A model generated the notes under the pieces. It did no database searches. It was given only the letters and a program-made list of their open reading frames with translations, and was not told the origin of the DNA. DNA of 64,000 bases, from assembly GCF_000069185.1 (NCBI RefSeq), contig NC_010397.1, forward strand, positions 3,658,001 through 3,722,000, given 5' to 3'. Shown one piece after another: positions 17,039 to 26,815 of this stretch. The number at the start of each line of letters is the position of its first letter. The first letter of the stretch is position 1. The stretch comes from Mycobacteroides abscessus ATCC 19977. Lineage in GTDB: Bacteria; Actinomycetota; Actinomycetes; Mycobacteriales; Mycobacteriaceae. Position numbers and translations under genes: made by a program.

Positions 17039-18178
17039 TCAGTGCGACGCGGTGGCAGCATGCTCCACCAGGTTCTCCTCGACCTCGTGCACCCACACAC
17101 CATGGGCGTGTGTGGTATCCACCTCAAGCTCGAATCGCTCAGTCATATCAGAAGTGACATCGGCCAGATCCACGTAGAACTGCTCATACCAACGACGATG
17201 CTGGTACACGGCGCCGTCCTCGTGGGTCAGCAAGGGATTGTCGATACGCGTTTTGTTCTTCCAGATCTCGACATCTTCGAGGAACCCATCCCCGAACGAC
17301 TTGGCCATCGCGGCAGCGAGCTTGCGCGCGTTATCGGGCGGCAGGTCGGGCATCTCCTGGATGGCGACACCCCACTGCAAGACAAAGGAGTCGTGTGTCA
17401 CCGGATAGTGGCAATTGATGAGTGCCACCTCGACAGTGAATCCGGGGCCGAGGTCGTTGTGAATCCAGTCGATCATGTACGCGGGCCCAAAATATGTGGC
17501 CTCCGAGCGCACACCGGTTCCTTCCCAGAGTTTCTCGGGATTCGGAACATAGTCCGGACGCGGCTTCGATTCCATGAACTGGCTGGCGGTCTGCCCCTCG
17601 ATCACATTCTTGAAATACGTCGGATACGCGTGATGGATGTAGAAGAAGTGCGCCATATCCACGTTGTTGTCGACGATCTCCCGGCAGTGTGATCCCTCGA
17701 TGAGAATCGAATTCCATTGCCAGGGAGACCATTTACCCTCCCCGTAACCCTCGATGGTCGGCGGGGTGAGCTCGGCCGGTGGCGCGGAACCTTCGGGGTC
17801 GTGCCACACCAGGAGTTGACCGTTTACCTCGAGCGTGGGCCAGCTGCGGGTACGGGCGAGCTTCGGGGTGCGCTTGGCGTACGGCACCAATGTGCACCTA
17901 CCGTCGCCGCCCCACCGCCAATCATGAAAAGGACAGGCCACGGTGTCGTCCTTGACGGTGCCCTGCGACAGGTCGCCTCCCATATGCCGGCAATAACCGT
18001 CCAGCACCTTGATATCGCCATGCGAATCGGCGAACACCACCAACTTGGTGCCAAACGCCTCGATACCGTGCGGTTGCCCGTCAAGGAAGGTCTCGGCCAG
18101 ACCCAGGCAGTGCCACCCCCGGGCAAACCTAGTCATCGGTGCGCCGCTGTCGATTTCACGAATCGCGCCGTCAGTCAT
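17039..18178 (-). CDS. Rieske oxygenase, KshA-like 3-ketosteroid-9-alpha-hydroxylase oxygenase component
   Basis: A 379-residue protein from ATG 18178, chosen over ATG 18208 because AAAGGA precedes it. Rieske [2Fe-2S] ligands are C63, H65, C82 and H85 (YCRHMGG, CPFHDWRW). Mononuclear iron ligands include H177 and H182 in DNNVDMAHFFYIHHAYP, a segment very like KshA. KshA hydroxylates 3-keto-4-ene steroids at C9 with the reductase KshB. No KshB is encoded nearby, so reductase must come from elsewhere. Last gene of a four-gene minus-strand set with pucR, an NTF2-like gene and fadD. It may be a KshA paralogue for a side-chain-bearing or bile-type steroid; the exact substrate is inference. Confidence 0.9.
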   Translation of the reverse strand: MTDGAIREIDSGAPMTRFARGWHCLGLAETFLDGQPHGIEAFGTKLVVFADSHGDIKVLDGYCRHMGGDLSQGTVKDDTVACPFHDWRWGGDGRCTLVPYAKRTPKLARTRSWPTLEVNGQLLVWHDPEGSAPPAELTPPTIEGYGEGKWSPWQWNSILIEGSHCREIVDNNVDMAHFFYIHHAYPTYFKNVIEGQTASQFMESKPRPDYVPNPEKLWEGTGVRSEATYFGPAYMIDWIHNDLGPGFTVEVALINCHYPVTHDSFVLQWGVAIQEMPDLPPDNARKLAAAMAKSFGDGFLEDVEIWKNKTRIDNPLLTHEDGAVYQHRRWYEQFYVDLADVTSDMTERFELEVDTTHAHGVWVHEVEENLVEHAATASH

Positions 18179-18216
18179 GGGGGCCGTCCTTTCGCTGACT
18201 GGTTCCATACTGCGCT

Positions 18217-19899
18217 CTAGAGCAGCCGTTGTCGTCCATACACCGCGAACTGAGCATCGAGTGCGGTTTTGTCATCTGAACTCATCCGCAGGAAAACCGG
18301 GCCGCCCCTTCCCACCCAGCGGAAGACGGGTTCGTCGGTATGCCAGCGCTGCTCCTGCAGTTCGCGCTTGAGCACCTTGTTCGAGCCGGTGACCGGCAAG
18401 TTGGCCGATATCCGCAGGAACCGCGGAATGCCCTTGCTGCCCAGTTCTTCTTGCGCCGAGAGGTACTGGGTGAACCCATCCACATCGAACGAATCCGGCT
18501 CGGCCACCTCGATGGAGGCCATCACCTGGTCACCTGAACGCGGGTCAGGAACCGCGTACACCCCCGCCGCGATCACCAACGGGTGGCGTCGCAGTACCCG
18601 CTCAACGGTGAGTGCCGACATGTTCTCTCCGTCGACGCGAATCCAATCGCCACGGCGTCCCGCGAAGTAGATGAACCCCGCGGCATCGAGATAGCCGAGA
18701 TCACCCGTCCAGTACCACCCGTTGCGGATGCGGTCGGCATCGGCGTCATCATTGTTGTAATAGCCCTCGAATCCGCGTCTACCCTGTTTGTCGACAATCT
18801 CACCGACAGCCGCGTCGGCGTTGAGCACGCGTCCGTGTTGATCGAAAACCGCTGCGGCACAGTCCTGCAACGTCTCAGGATCGACCACCACCACACCCTC
18901 GTGAGCGGGGCGCCCCAGCGCACCCGGAGGTGCGGCGGGATCTAGCACCACCGCTCCCCCACCCTCGCTGGAACCGTAACCCTCGAACAGCTCCGCACCG
19001 AACCGTCGCCGGAATTGGGCCTGGTCTTCGGGCGAGGCCTCGGTGCCGAAGCCGCGCGCCAGCTGGTTATCGGCGTCATCGGCCCGCTCCGGCGTGGCCA
19101 ACAGGTATCCCAGCGCCTTGCCGACGTACGTGAAAAACGTAGCGCCGAAGTACCGGACATCGGGTAAGAAACGTGACGCCGAGAACGTGGGCGTCAAACA
19201 CACCGTGGCGCCGTTGGCCAGCGCCGGGGCCCACAACGCCATCAACGCGTTCCCGTGGAACAACGGCATGCAGCAATAGTCGACATCCGAGCGCACATGC
19301 CCGAACTTCTCGGTGGCCAGGTGAGCGATCTGAGCGAGCCGCCCCTGACTGCACTTCACCGCTTTGGAGGCCCCGGTGGTGCCTGAGGTAAACAGCAACA
19401 GGAGTAATGAATCCGCGCCGACGCCTTCGGAAGCCTGTGCTGTGCAGCGACTCTCGGCAATGCGCTGCAGATATTCGGGGCTATCGATCACCAGCAGACG
19501 ATCCGCGCTCAGACCTAGCTCAAGGCTCTGTAGCCGCCCCAGATGCGCGGTGTCCGTGACGATCAGCTGACAGTCGGTGTGCCGGATCTCGGCGGCCATT
19601 TCCGCGGGACCACGGGTTGGGTTGATCCCCACGATCGTGGCCCCCGCGAGGGCGGCACCGCCCAGCCAAAAGACGAAGTCGGGCACGTTGTCCAACAGCA
19701 CGCCGATATGGAAGGGCCCGTCCGCCCGCAGCTTCCGGGCCAGCGCGCCCCGCGCGGCGGATTCATCGACAACCTGATCCCATGTCCAGTCGCGATCGCG
19801 GGTGCGTAGCCCCAGATGACTGTCGCCAACACGATCCAGAAGCATGGCCGCGATGTCGACTCGGGGCACGCCGGCGCGGGGAACGGACACAGCGGTCAT
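18217..19899 (-). CDS. AMP-forming acyl-CoA synthetase (FadD17/FadD19-like)
   Basis: A 560-residue ligase from ATG 19899. Seen: LLLLFTSGTTGASKAVKCS (P-loop), LFEGYGSSEGGG (A5), GWYWTGDLGYLD with FAGRRGDWIRVDGEN (A7-A8 hinge), and the Lys NKVLKRELQEQRW near the end. It activates a carboxylic acid to its CoA ester. ATGA overlap (19896-19899) couples it to the NTF2-like gene. Adjacent KshA-like oxygenase suggests a steroid or other polycyclic acid substrate. The frame remains open upstream through the NTF2-like gene but that part is not coding. Confidence 0.92.
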   Translation of the reverse strand: MTAVSVPRAGVPRVDIAAMLLDRVGDSHLGLRTRDRDWTWDQVVDESAARGALARKLRADGPFHIGVLLDNVPDFVFWLGGAALAGATIVGINPTRGPAEMAAEIRHTDCQLIVTDTAHLGRLQSLELGLSADRLLVIDSPEYLQRIAESRCTAQASEGVGADSLLLLLFTSGTTGASKAVKCSQGRLAQIAHLATEKFGHVRSDVDYCCMPLFHGNALMALWAPALANGATVCLTPTFSASRFLPDVRYFGATFFTYVGKALGYLLATPERADDADNQLARGFGTEASPEDQAQFRRRFGAELFEGYGSSEGGGAVVLDPAAPPGALGRPAHEGVVVVDPETLQDCAAAVFDQHGRVLNADAAVGEIVDKQGRRGFEGYYNNDDADADRIRNGWYWTGDLGYLDAAGFIYFAGRRGDWIRVDGENMSALTVERVLRRHPLVIAAGVYAVPDPRSGDQVMASIEVAEPDSFDVDGFTQYLSAQEELGSKGIPRFLRISANLPVTGSNKVLKRELQEQRWHTDEPVFRWVGRGGPVFLRMSSDDKTALDAQFAVYGRQRLL

Positions 19900-20453
19900 A
19901 GCGCCGATGATGCACCCTTCAGATCCCGATACTCCTGGGGCAGCTCCTCCGGAACCAACTTGGTGATACTCACCGGTCCCGAGTGATATGAGTCCTCGCC
20001 CTCGATGAAACCGTCGGCGTCGACGGGCCACAGGACCAATTGACGGAACACCAACAGGTAGTCGGCGCTGAGATCCTCGATCGCGAACCCCATGCTTTTG
20101 GCGACCGCCCCCGGATAGATCTGTTTGAGGAATCCCTCGGTGACAACGCAATCATCGTCGACCAGGAGGCGATCCATCGCGAACTCCATGACACTCATCC
20201 GTTCCCGCACCAGACCCGCGTAGTAGGTGCGGACACCGTCGCGCCCCTTCGGGCCGAAGTCCTGACCGTCCATCCAGAAGTGGTAGTTCGGGTTCGCGCT
20301 GAGGGTGTCGATCAGCCCGTCGAGATCGGCGTCGCGCTCCAGTTTCATGTGGCGCAACACTGCGCCCAGCACCACCCTGTGACGCTCGTTTATCGTTGCG
20401 GCAAGCCGCTTTTCAACCATTTCCCAGGTACGTTCGGTGTCGATGACTGCCAT
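19896..20453 (-). CDS. SnoaL/NTF2-like fold protein
   Basis: A 185-residue protein resembling nuclear-transport-factor-2/SnoaL-like proteins of actinobacterial catabolic clusters: LIDTLSANPNYHFWMDG, GVRTYYAGLVRERMSVMEF and a C-terminal beta-rich part with LVFRQLVLWPVDADGFIEGE. Members are isomerases, hydratases or accessory proteins; the catalytic role here is not predictable. ATG 20453 starts it, 83 nt after pucR, and it overlaps fadD by 4 bp. Confidence 0.8.
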   Translation of the reverse strand: MAVIDTERTWEMVEKRLAATINERHRVVLGAVLRHMKLERDADLDGLIDTLSANPNYHFWMDGQDFGPKGRDGVRTYYAGLVRERMSVMEFAMDRLLVDDDCVVTEGFLKQIYPGAVAKSMGFAIEDLSADYLLVFRQLVLWPVDADGFIEGEDSYHSGPVSITKLVPEELPQEYRDLKGASSAL

Positions 20454-20535
20454 GGATCAATCGTGTCGGCCGGCACCCTCGATGTCATCCGACAGCTGTC
20501 GAGAAATACCCGGGCGACATCCGACACGCGGCGGT

Positions 20536-21567
20536 CTAGCCACCCGCCAACTCGGTGGCGGACAGCGATACGCGTCGTAGCATCAACGCGAAGGTGGCCA
20601 GAAATCGGTCGATAGGGTCGTCCAGGTCCCAGCCCATTGACCGCTCGACATGCTGGATGCGTGCGGCGACCGTGCTGTGGTGCAGATGTAGTTCCGTCGC
20701 GGTGCGACGCAACGTGCCGTATTGGCAGAGCGCCTCCAACGTGTCCACCTCGGCGGCACCGGCCGCCGTCGACGCGATCTGGTTGATACGCACCACATCA
20801 TCAATCTCGCGCACGCGCTCCACCGGAATATCGGCGAGGACCTCCAGCAGACTGAGCCGCTCGTAGGCAATGGCGCGGCGACCGAAACCCGTGGACGAGG
20901 CGAAGCGCAGTGCCCGCTGGGCCTGGTTCCATGATGTGGATGCCTCGAGGACGGCGACACTCGCCCCTATGCCAAGCCATGGGCCCCGCTCCGAGTGCGC
21001 CGAGGCCGGAAACTCGTCGACGATCACCTCGTTCAGGTGATCCGACAGTGATGTGGTGTCCCGGGCCGACTGGCACAACACAGCGCCGACTCGGCCGATG
21101 GTGGCCGTCCGGATCGATTGGCCGGGCAGGGCCTTGGCGAGAAGCCTCGTGGCGCTCCCGGGCGACGAGGTCGCCAGCACGCGCAGCTCACGTGTGGCGT
21201 CGAGCCCCAGAAGACGCGCCGCGCGCGCCCGCTCTTCGGGCTTCGCTTCTCCCGATAACAGCAGTTCGATCAGGGCAGGGTCGTCGATACGTAGCGAGGT
21301 AGCCCCCTGGGCGGGCACCGCTCGGTTCAGTCGGTTCAGCAGATGACGCAGCCGGTGCAGCAGCAGCTCGTCGGTGGCCCGGGCCGGACCCTCCCGCTCC
21401 AGCCATACCGTGGGCTCTGTCGCATCGGACCACCGCACACCCACCGGGCATCCGGCCAGCTCTGCCGCCGCACGCAGCGCGGCCTCGGCATCCGCGACGT
21501 CAAGACGGTCGAAATGGGACACGATCGTGAACACCTCGTCGGCATCCAATGCAGGCTGTTTGTCCAT
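20536..21567 (-). CDS. PucR-family transcriptional regulator
   Basis: A 343-residue regulator. The C-terminal 60 residues hold the PucR/CdaR helix-turn-helix (LEALCQYGTLRRTATELHLHHSTVAARIQHVERSMGWD, seen in parts at about residues 280-318). The middle has a GGDEF-like/PucR central region (GPWLGIGASVAVLEASTSWNQ). AAGGAG precedes ATG 21567. It is the first gene of the minus-strand group and probably regulates the following NTF2-like/fadD/KshA-like genes, perhaps also itself. Confidence 0.88.
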   Translation of the reverse strand: MDKQPALDADEVFTIVSHFDRLDVADAEAALRAAAELAGCPVGVRWSDATEPTVWLEREGPARATDELLLHRLRHLLNRLNRAVPAQGATSLRIDDPALIELLLSGEAKPEERARAARLLGLDATRELRVLATSSPGSATRLLAKALPGQSIRTATIGRVGAVLCQSARDTTSLSDHLNEVIVDEFPASAHSERGPWLGIGASVAVLEASTSWNQAQRALRFASSTGFGRRAIAYERLSLLEVLADIPVERVREIDDVVRINQIASTAAGAAEVDTLEALCQYGTLRRTATELHLHHSTVAARIQHVERSMGWDLDDPIDRFLATFALMLRRVSLSATELAGG

Positions 21568-21660
21568 CTCCTTCTATCTACCGCGATCGGCGGACATCTC
21601 TTCGTGAAAATTTCTGAGAACTCTCTAAGGCCCATGCGTGTTCTGCCGGGTGGCGCGCGA

Positions 21661-21666
21661 TAGCAT
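21661..21666 (+). promoter_or_regulatory. Candidate -10 (TAGCAT) for leaderless accD5 transcript
   Basis: TAGCAT ends 8 nt before the accD5 ATG (21675), and no Shine-Dalgarno sequence is seen between them. This spacing is typical of leaderless mycobacterial transcripts. The -35 region is not recognisable. Confidence 0.45.
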
Positions 21667-21674
21667 CGGGACCC

Positions 21675-23324
21675 ATGACGACCACCGAGTCCGACAGCCA
21701 CACCGCCGCCGACGCCGCGGCTCCCCAGCCCGACATACATACCACCGCGGGCAAGCTCGCCGATCTGCGTCGGCGCAATGAGGAAGCACTGCACCCGGTA
21801 GGTGAGGCCGCCGTCGACAAGATCCACGCCAAGGGCAAGCTGACCGCCCGCGAGCGCATCTTCGCGCTGTTGGACGAGGGCTCGTTCGTCGAGCTGGATG
21901 CGCTGGCCCGCCACCGCAGCACCAACTTCGGCCTGGAGTCCAAGCGCCCGCTCGGTGACGGTGTCGTGACCGGTTTCGGCACCATCGACGGCCGCGACGT
22001 CTGCATCTTCAGCCAGGACGTATCGGTCTTCGGCGGCAGCCTCGGTGAGGTCTACGGCGAAAAGATCGTCAAGGTCATGGACCTGGCCATCAAGACCGGT
22101 CGTCCCCTGATCGGCATCAACGAAGGTGCCGGCGCCCGTATTCAAGAGGGCGTCGTCTCCCTCGGCCTGTACGGCCAGATCTTCCATCGCAACGTCATCG
22201 CCTCCGGTGTCATCCCGCAGATCTCGCTGATCATGGGTCCCGCGGCCGGTGGCCACGTGTACTCCCCCGCACTGACCGACTTCGTGGTGATGGTCGACCA
22301 GACCAGCCAAATGTTCATCACCGGCCCCGACGTCATCAAGACCGTCACCGGCGAGGACGTCACCATGGAGGAGCTGGGCGGCGCCCACACCCACATGGCC
22401 AAGTCCGGCACCGCGCACTACGTGGCCTCCGGCGAGCAGGACGCCTTCGATTACGTCCGCGACATCCTGAGCTACCTGCCCTCCAACAATGCCTCCGAGC
22501 CCCCGCGCTACCCCGGACCGGAGCCCACCGACGGTGCCATCGAGGACCACCTCACCGAGGAAGACCTCGAACTGGACACGCTGATCCCGGACTCCCCGAA
22601 CCAGCCGTACGACATGCACGAGGTCATCACCCGCATCCTCGACGACGACGAATTCCTCGAGGTGCAGGCGGGCTACGCGCAGAACATCATCGTCGGCTTC
22701 GGCCGCATCGACGGCCGCAGCGTGGGCATCGTCGCCAACCAGCCGACCCAGTTCGCCGGCTGCCTGGATATCAACGCGTCCGAGAAGGCCGCACGATTCA
22801 TCCGCACCTGCGACTGCTTCGGCATCCCGATCATCACCCTGGAGGATGTGCCCGGCTTCCTGCCCGGCACCGAGCAGGAATACAACGGCATCATCCGGCG
22901 CGGCGCCAAGCTGCTGTACGCCTACGGTGAGGCCACCGTTCCGAAGATCACCGTCATCACCCGCAAGGCCTACGGCGGCGCGTACGACGTGATGGGATCC
23001 AAGCACATGGGTGCCGACGTCAACGTCGCATGGCCCACCGCGCAGATCGCCGTCATGGGCGCATCGGGTGCCGTCGGGTTCGTGTACCGCTCGCAGCTGG
23101 CCGAGGCCGCCAAGAACGGTGACGACGTGGATGCCCTGCGCCTTCAGCTGCAGGCGGAGTACGAAGACACCCTGGTGAACCCCTACATCGCCGCCGAGCG
23201 CGGATACGTCGACGCGGTCATCCCGCCGTCGCACACCCGCGGCTACATCGCTACGTCGCTGCGCTTGCTCGATCGCAAGATCGTGCGGCTCCCACCGAAG
23301 AAGCACGGAAACATTCCGCTGTGA
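21675..23324 (+). CDS. accD5: Propionyl-/acyl-CoA carboxylase carboxyltransferase beta subunit AccD5
   Basis: A 549-residue carboxyltransferase, full length. Seen: [15 protein letters not shown] at the start, [18 protein letters not shown], the oxyanion-hole [16 protein letters not shown] in the N-half and [20 protein letters not shown] with [14 protein letters not shown] in the C-half. With AccA3 and AccE5 it carboxylates propionyl-CoA (and acetyl-CoA) to methylmalonyl-CoA for methyl-branched lipids. The accE5 gene overlaps its stop by 4 bp. Confidence 0.97.
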   Translation: MTTTESDSHTAADAAAPQPDIHTTAGKLADLRRRNEEALHPVGEAAVDKIHAKGKLTARERIFALLDEGSFVELDALARHRSTNFGLESKRPLGDGVVTGFGTIDGRDVCIFSQDVSVFGGSLGEVYGEKIVKVMDLAIKTGRPLIGINEGAGARIQEGVVSLGLYGQIFHRNVIASGVIPQISLIMGPAAGGHVYSPALTDFVVMVDQTSQMFITGPDVIKTVTGEDVTMEELGGAHTHMAKSGTAHYVASGEQDAFDYVRDILSYLPSNNASEPPRYPGPEPTDGAIEDHLTEEDLELDTLIPDSPNQPYDMHEVITRILDDDEFLEVQAGYAQNIIVGFGRIDGRSVGIVANQPTQFAGCLDINASEKAARFIRTCDCFGIPIITLEDVPGFLPGTEQEYNGIIRRGAKLLYAYGEATVPKITVITRKAYGGAYDVMGSKHMGADVNVAWPTAQIAVMGASGAVGFVYRSQLAEAAKNGDDVDALRLQLQAEYEDTLVNPYIAAERGYVDAVIPPSHTRGYIATSLRLLDRKIVRLPPKKHGNIPL

Positions 23325-23623
23325 CCAATGAAGAAGGTACGTCCGTGACCGACGAGACCGTAGCCGCTGAAGCGAACCCCGGCGGGGAGGGCCGAGTCAA
23401 GGCCGCCGACATCCAAGTGCTCAGCGGCAACCCGACCGACGAGGAGATCGCGGCCCTGGTCGCAGCGCTCAGTGCGCTCGCGTCCAAGGCCGAAGCCGCC
23501 GAACTCAAGCCCCGCAATCTCTGGGCCGAGCCGATTGACATGCTGCGCTACAGCCCGCACAGCTGGCAGCGAGTCACCCTGTTCGAGCGGGCGAAGCTCG
23601 CTCGCCCCCGCGGCACGTACTAG
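23321..23623 (+). CDS. accE5: Acyl-CoA carboxylase epsilon subunit AccE5
   Basis: A 100-residue protein starting at GTG 23321 within GTGA of the accD5 stop. The C-terminal epsilon-subunit motif is clear: [20 protein letters not shown], then a C-terminal [16 protein letters not shown] region. The subunit stimulates the AccA3-AccD5 complex. It is shorter at the N-terminus than M. tuberculosis AccE5, which has a long disordered extension. Confidence 0.92.
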   Translation: MTNEEGTSVTDETVAAEANPGGEGRVKAADIQVLSGNPTDEEIAALVAALSALASKAEAAELKPRNLWAEPIDMLRYSPHSWQRVTLFERAKLARPRGTY

Positions 23624-23642
23624 ATAGCAGCCCTCGGGTCCC

Positions 23643-25373
23643 GTGACCGCTACCCCTGGTCTTCGCGCGAGCGGCTCAACAACATTCGTCCTCGCGTCCG
23701 CGTCCCCCGCACGTGAGCGGATCTTGGAGCAGGCCGGCCTGAATCCGGTCGTTATCGTGTCGCACGTCGACGAGCATCTGGTCATGGCGACACAGCCCTC
23801 CGGCACCCCACCTTCACGTGCTGTGGAAGTGCTGGCGTCCGCCAAGGCATTTGATGTCGCCACAGCCTTGGCGGGTGAGGTGGCCGCCGACGCGGTGGTG
23901 CTGGGCTGCGATTCCCTGCTGCTGCTCGACGGCTCGTTGCAAGGCAAACCGGGCACCGTCAAGGAAGCACGCCGCCGCTGGGAACTGATGGCCGGGCGCA
24001 GCGCCGAGCTGCTCACCGGGCACTGCCTGGTGCGGGTGCTCGACGGTAAACCTGTTGCCCGTGTGAGCGAAACACGATCGACCACAGTGCGTTTCGGTAC
24101 CCCGTCGGCCGATGACCTCGAGGCTTACTTGGCCACCGGCGAACCGCTACAGGTGGCCGGAGCCTTCACGCTCGACGGCCTGGGAGGCTGGTTCATCGAC
24201 GGCATCGACGGCGACCCCTCGAACGTGATCGGGGTCAGCGTTCCGCTGGTGGGCCGGCTGCTGAACAAGCTGGGCGTCTCGGCTTCGTCGCTGTGGATCC
24301 GCCATGAAAAGCATGTGCCGCCCAAACCTTTTCACCCCGACACACCGACCGTCCCGGCACTGCCGCCGCGCATGGTGCCGCTGTCCGACTCGCTGGTGAT
24401 GATCGGGCCGACCCAGCAGCAGGAATTCAAGGATGCTCAGGGCATTCCGATCCCACATATGCCGTCGGTCAACACCAGCTTCCAAATCGCCTGCGACAAT
24501 GACTCCTTCGACCTCGGTGTACACACCAACCGTGGGGCATGCCTATGGACGGGCGACTACCTGAACACCGGCGACGGTATCCAGTTGATTCCTGTGGACC
24601 CCGCGCGTCCGTCGGTTGCACTAGGCGGCCGAACCAAACCCCTTGCGCTGCCCGAGAATGCGCAGAATGGTGCTCGGCTGCTGCCGACCGGGTCTGCCCA
24701 GCTGGCACACCGTTCCTTCTTGTTCGCCTCATGCATTCCGGCCCCCGGTTGCAGCACCTTCGTCTCGGCCGATACCACCGTGTACGACGTGAGCGAGCCG
24801 GGCCAGACCACGTACCACCCGGTGGGTGTCATGGCCGGAATCTCTCAGCCGAGCGGGGTCTCGGCGCCCGGCCGCCGGATGCTGGTGGCCGGGAACATCG
24901 GCACCGGGCCCTGGGCGCCGCGTTTGGCCTGGCTCACCCCACCGATCGACGATCCGGCATTCCTTGACTCGTCGGCGTGGGAGAAGCTCGGCCAGATCAA
25001 GGGCGGAGGGGACCGCGAGAACCAGTTGTTCGCGCTACCCGCAGGAGGTTTCGGGTTGCTCGACGCGAACGGTTCGGGCGATGCCCACATCGGGCTCAAG
25101 CTGTTCCGCACTCCGCAGGAATTGGTCAGCGAGCCCATGACGGTGCTCATCCGCAACGATCCGTCCGATCCCCGAGCCGATGATCCGTTCATTTCGCGCG
25201 ATCCGCACAAACTGCTGCAGCCATATGGGCCGCAGGTCGTCAACATCACCATGAACCCCGACGGCACGCAAACGCTGTATTTCCTGGTGAGCCAATGGGT
25301 TACCGACCCTACCCGCGCCTACCGGACCATCCTCTACTCGATCGTGCTGGCGCCGCAGTACCTAAGTATCTAG
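23643..25373 (+). CDS. maf: Maf-type nucleotide pyrophosphatase fused to an uncharacterised C-terminal domain
   Basis: One uninterrupted 576-codon frame from GTG 23643. Residues about 14-222 are a Maf domain: VLASASPARERIL (14-26), DAVVLGCDSLLLLDG, GKPGTVKEARRRW, TGHCLV and FTLDGLGGWFIDGIDGDPSNV. Maf hydrolyses non-canonical or modified nucleoside triphosphates. After a Pro-rich linker (about 227-244) come some 330 residues with no family I recognise, rich in beta-type segments (SFQIACDNDSFDLGVHTNRG, SFLFASCIPAPGCSTFVSAD, QLFALPAGGFGLLDANGSG), suggesting a propeller-like fold. It contains at least four Cys in two groups. M. tuberculosis Rv3282 stops after the Maf domain (222 residues). No internal stop or better start splits the frame, so a true fusion is the simplest reading. 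Confidence 0.85.
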   Translation: MTATPGLRASGSTTFVLASASPARERILEQAGLNPVVIVSHVDEHLVMATQPSGTPPSRAVEVLASAKAFDVATALAGEVAADAVVLGCDSLLLLDGSLQGKPGTVKEARRRWELMAGRSAELLTGHCLVRVLDGKPVARVSETRSTTVRFGTPSADDLEAYLATGEPLQVAGAFTLDGLGGWFIDGIDGDPSNVIGVSVPLVGRLLNKLGVSASSLWIRHEKHVPPKPFHPDTPTVPALPPRMVPLSDSLVMIGPTQQQEFKDAQGIPIPHMPSVNTSFQIACDNDSFDLGVHTNRGACLWTGDYLNTGDGIQLIPVDPARPSVALGGRTKPLALPENAQNGARLLPTGSAQLAHRSFLFASCIPAPGCSTFVSADTTVYDVSEPGQTTYHPVGVMAGISQPSGVSAPGRRMLVAGNIGTGPWAPRLAWLTPPIDDPAFLDSSAWEKLGQIKGGGDRENQLFALPAGGFGLLDANGSGDAHIGLKLFRTPQELVSEPMTVLIRNDPSDPRADDPFISRDPHKLLQPYGPQVVNITMNPDGTQTLYFLVSQWVTDPTRAYRTILYSIVLAPQYLSI

Positions 25374-25426
25374 CTCTGAACAGGAAGTTCGCGGCCTGTC
25401 GCAGTTCATCGGCGCGGACAAAAGCG

Positions 25427-26815
25427 TCAGACCACGACACTCAGCAGCAGCACCATCGCGAATCCGACAACCGAGATCAGCGTTTCCATCACCGACCACG
25501 ACTTGAGCGTCTGGCCCACACTCATACCGAAATACTCCTTGACCAACCAGAATCCGGCGTCGTTCACGTGCGAGAAGAACAGTGATCCGGCACCCACCGC
25601 CAGTACCAGTAGCGCGACATGGGCGGTGGACATGTCGGCGGCCAACGGCGAGACGATACCGGCGGCCGTAATGGTGGCTACCGTGGCTGATCCGGTGGCC
25701 AATCGAATGAGCACCGCGATGAGCCAGCCGAGCACCAGCGCGGGAATCTGCCATTTCTCCGACCAACTGCTCACCGCGTCTCCCACCCCGACATCGATGA
25801 GCGTCTGCTTGAATCCGCCACCGGCACCAACGATGAAGACAATTCCCGCGATGGGTCCCAGCGACTTCTCGATGATCCCCGCGACACCAATCCGATCCAG
25901 ACCCGATGCCTTGCCCAGTGTCACCATGGCCACCAACGTCGCTGCCAACAGCGCAACCAGTGGGGTCCCGATCGTATCGAAGATCCGCTGCACCAACGAT
26001 TTCGGATTGTCGATGACGACATCGGACAACGCCTTCGCCAACATCAGCGTCACCGGTAGCAAGATGGTCGCCAGCACTGCCACCACGCTGGGTGCGGGCC
26101 CCGTGCGCTCGGCTTCAGGCGCCGTCGCGGTGGGAATGTCCAACGGCCCCACCCAGCGCTCCGCGATCCGCGCGTAGAGCGGTCCCGCCACGATCAAGGT
26201 GGGCACCGCCGCCACAAGTCCGAATGCCAGAGTGACACCCAGGTCGGCCTTCAGCGCATCCACTGCCACCAACGGGCCCGGATGCGGCGGCACCAGCCCA
26301 TGCAGTACTGACAGGCCCGCCAGCGCTGGGATGCCCACCCGTAGCAGTGGCACATTTCCCCGACGTGCCACCAAGAGCACAATCGGAATCAACAGCACCA
26401 CACCCACTTCGAAGAACAAGGGCAGGCCCAGCACGGCGGCGATCGACGCCACTGCCCACGGCAGCAGACGTGGACTGGACCGGGTGAGCACGGCGTCGGC
26501 CACGATGTTCGCCCCGCCGGAATCGGCCAGCAGCCGGCCGAGCATCGCACCCAGGCCGATGAGCAGCCCAACACCGGCGATGGTCGAGCCGAACCCCGTC
26601 ACAAACGAGCCCAGCAACTTGTCGAACGGGACGCTCGCGGCGGCAGCCAGTGTCCCCGACCCCAACAGCAGCGCCAGGAACGGATGCAGCCGAAGGCGGG
26701 TGATGAGCAGAATGATCGCCCCGATACTCAGCAGCACAGCGGCGAGCAGCCGGACCTCACTCGTGGTGTGCGCGACGTTCGCCTGTTCGGCCAGGAGCAC
26801 CAGCCCGGCGTTCAT
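25427..26815 (-). CDS. gntT: Gluconate:H+ symporter, GntP family
   Basis: A 462-residue, very hydrophobic protein with about 12-14 transmembrane segments. Family features: LHPFLALLLGSGTLAAA, FGSTIAGVGLLIGLGAMLGRLL, SGGANIVADAVL, HGLVPPHPGPLVAVDALKAD and VNDAGFWLVKEYFGMSVGQTLKSW in parts. It imports gluconate or a related sugar acid with protons. It overlaps gntK by 4 bp (26812-26815), so uptake and phosphorylation are coupled. Confidence 0.93.
   Translation of the reverse strand: MNAGLVLLAEQANVAHTTSEVRLLAAVLLSIGAIILLITRLRLHPFLALLLGSGTLAAAASVPFDKLLGSFVTGFGSTIAGVGLLIGLGAMLGRLLADSGGANIVADAVLTRSSPRLLPWAVASIAAVLGLPLFFEVGVVLLIPIVLLVARRGNVPLLRVGIPALAGLSVLHGLVPPHPGPLVAVDALKADLGVTLAFGLVAAVPTLIVAGPLYARIAERWVGPLDIPTATAPEAERTGPAPSVVAVLATILLPVTLMLAKALSDVVIDNPKSLVQRIFDTIGTPLVALLAATLVAMVTLGKASGLDRIGVAGIIEKSLGPIAGIVFIVGAGGGFKQTLIDVGVGDAVSSWSEKWQIPALVLGWLIAVLIRLATGSATVATITAAGIVSPLAADMSTAHVALLVLAVGAGSLFFSHVNDAGFWLVKEYFGMSVGQTLKSWSVMETLISVVGFAMVLLLSVVV

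Noticed and set aside
21336..23306. A 656-codon open frame on the - strand opposite accD5
   Set aside because: It is the complement of the highly biased accD5 coding sequence and its translation is low-complexity Gly/Val/Asp-rich without any motif.
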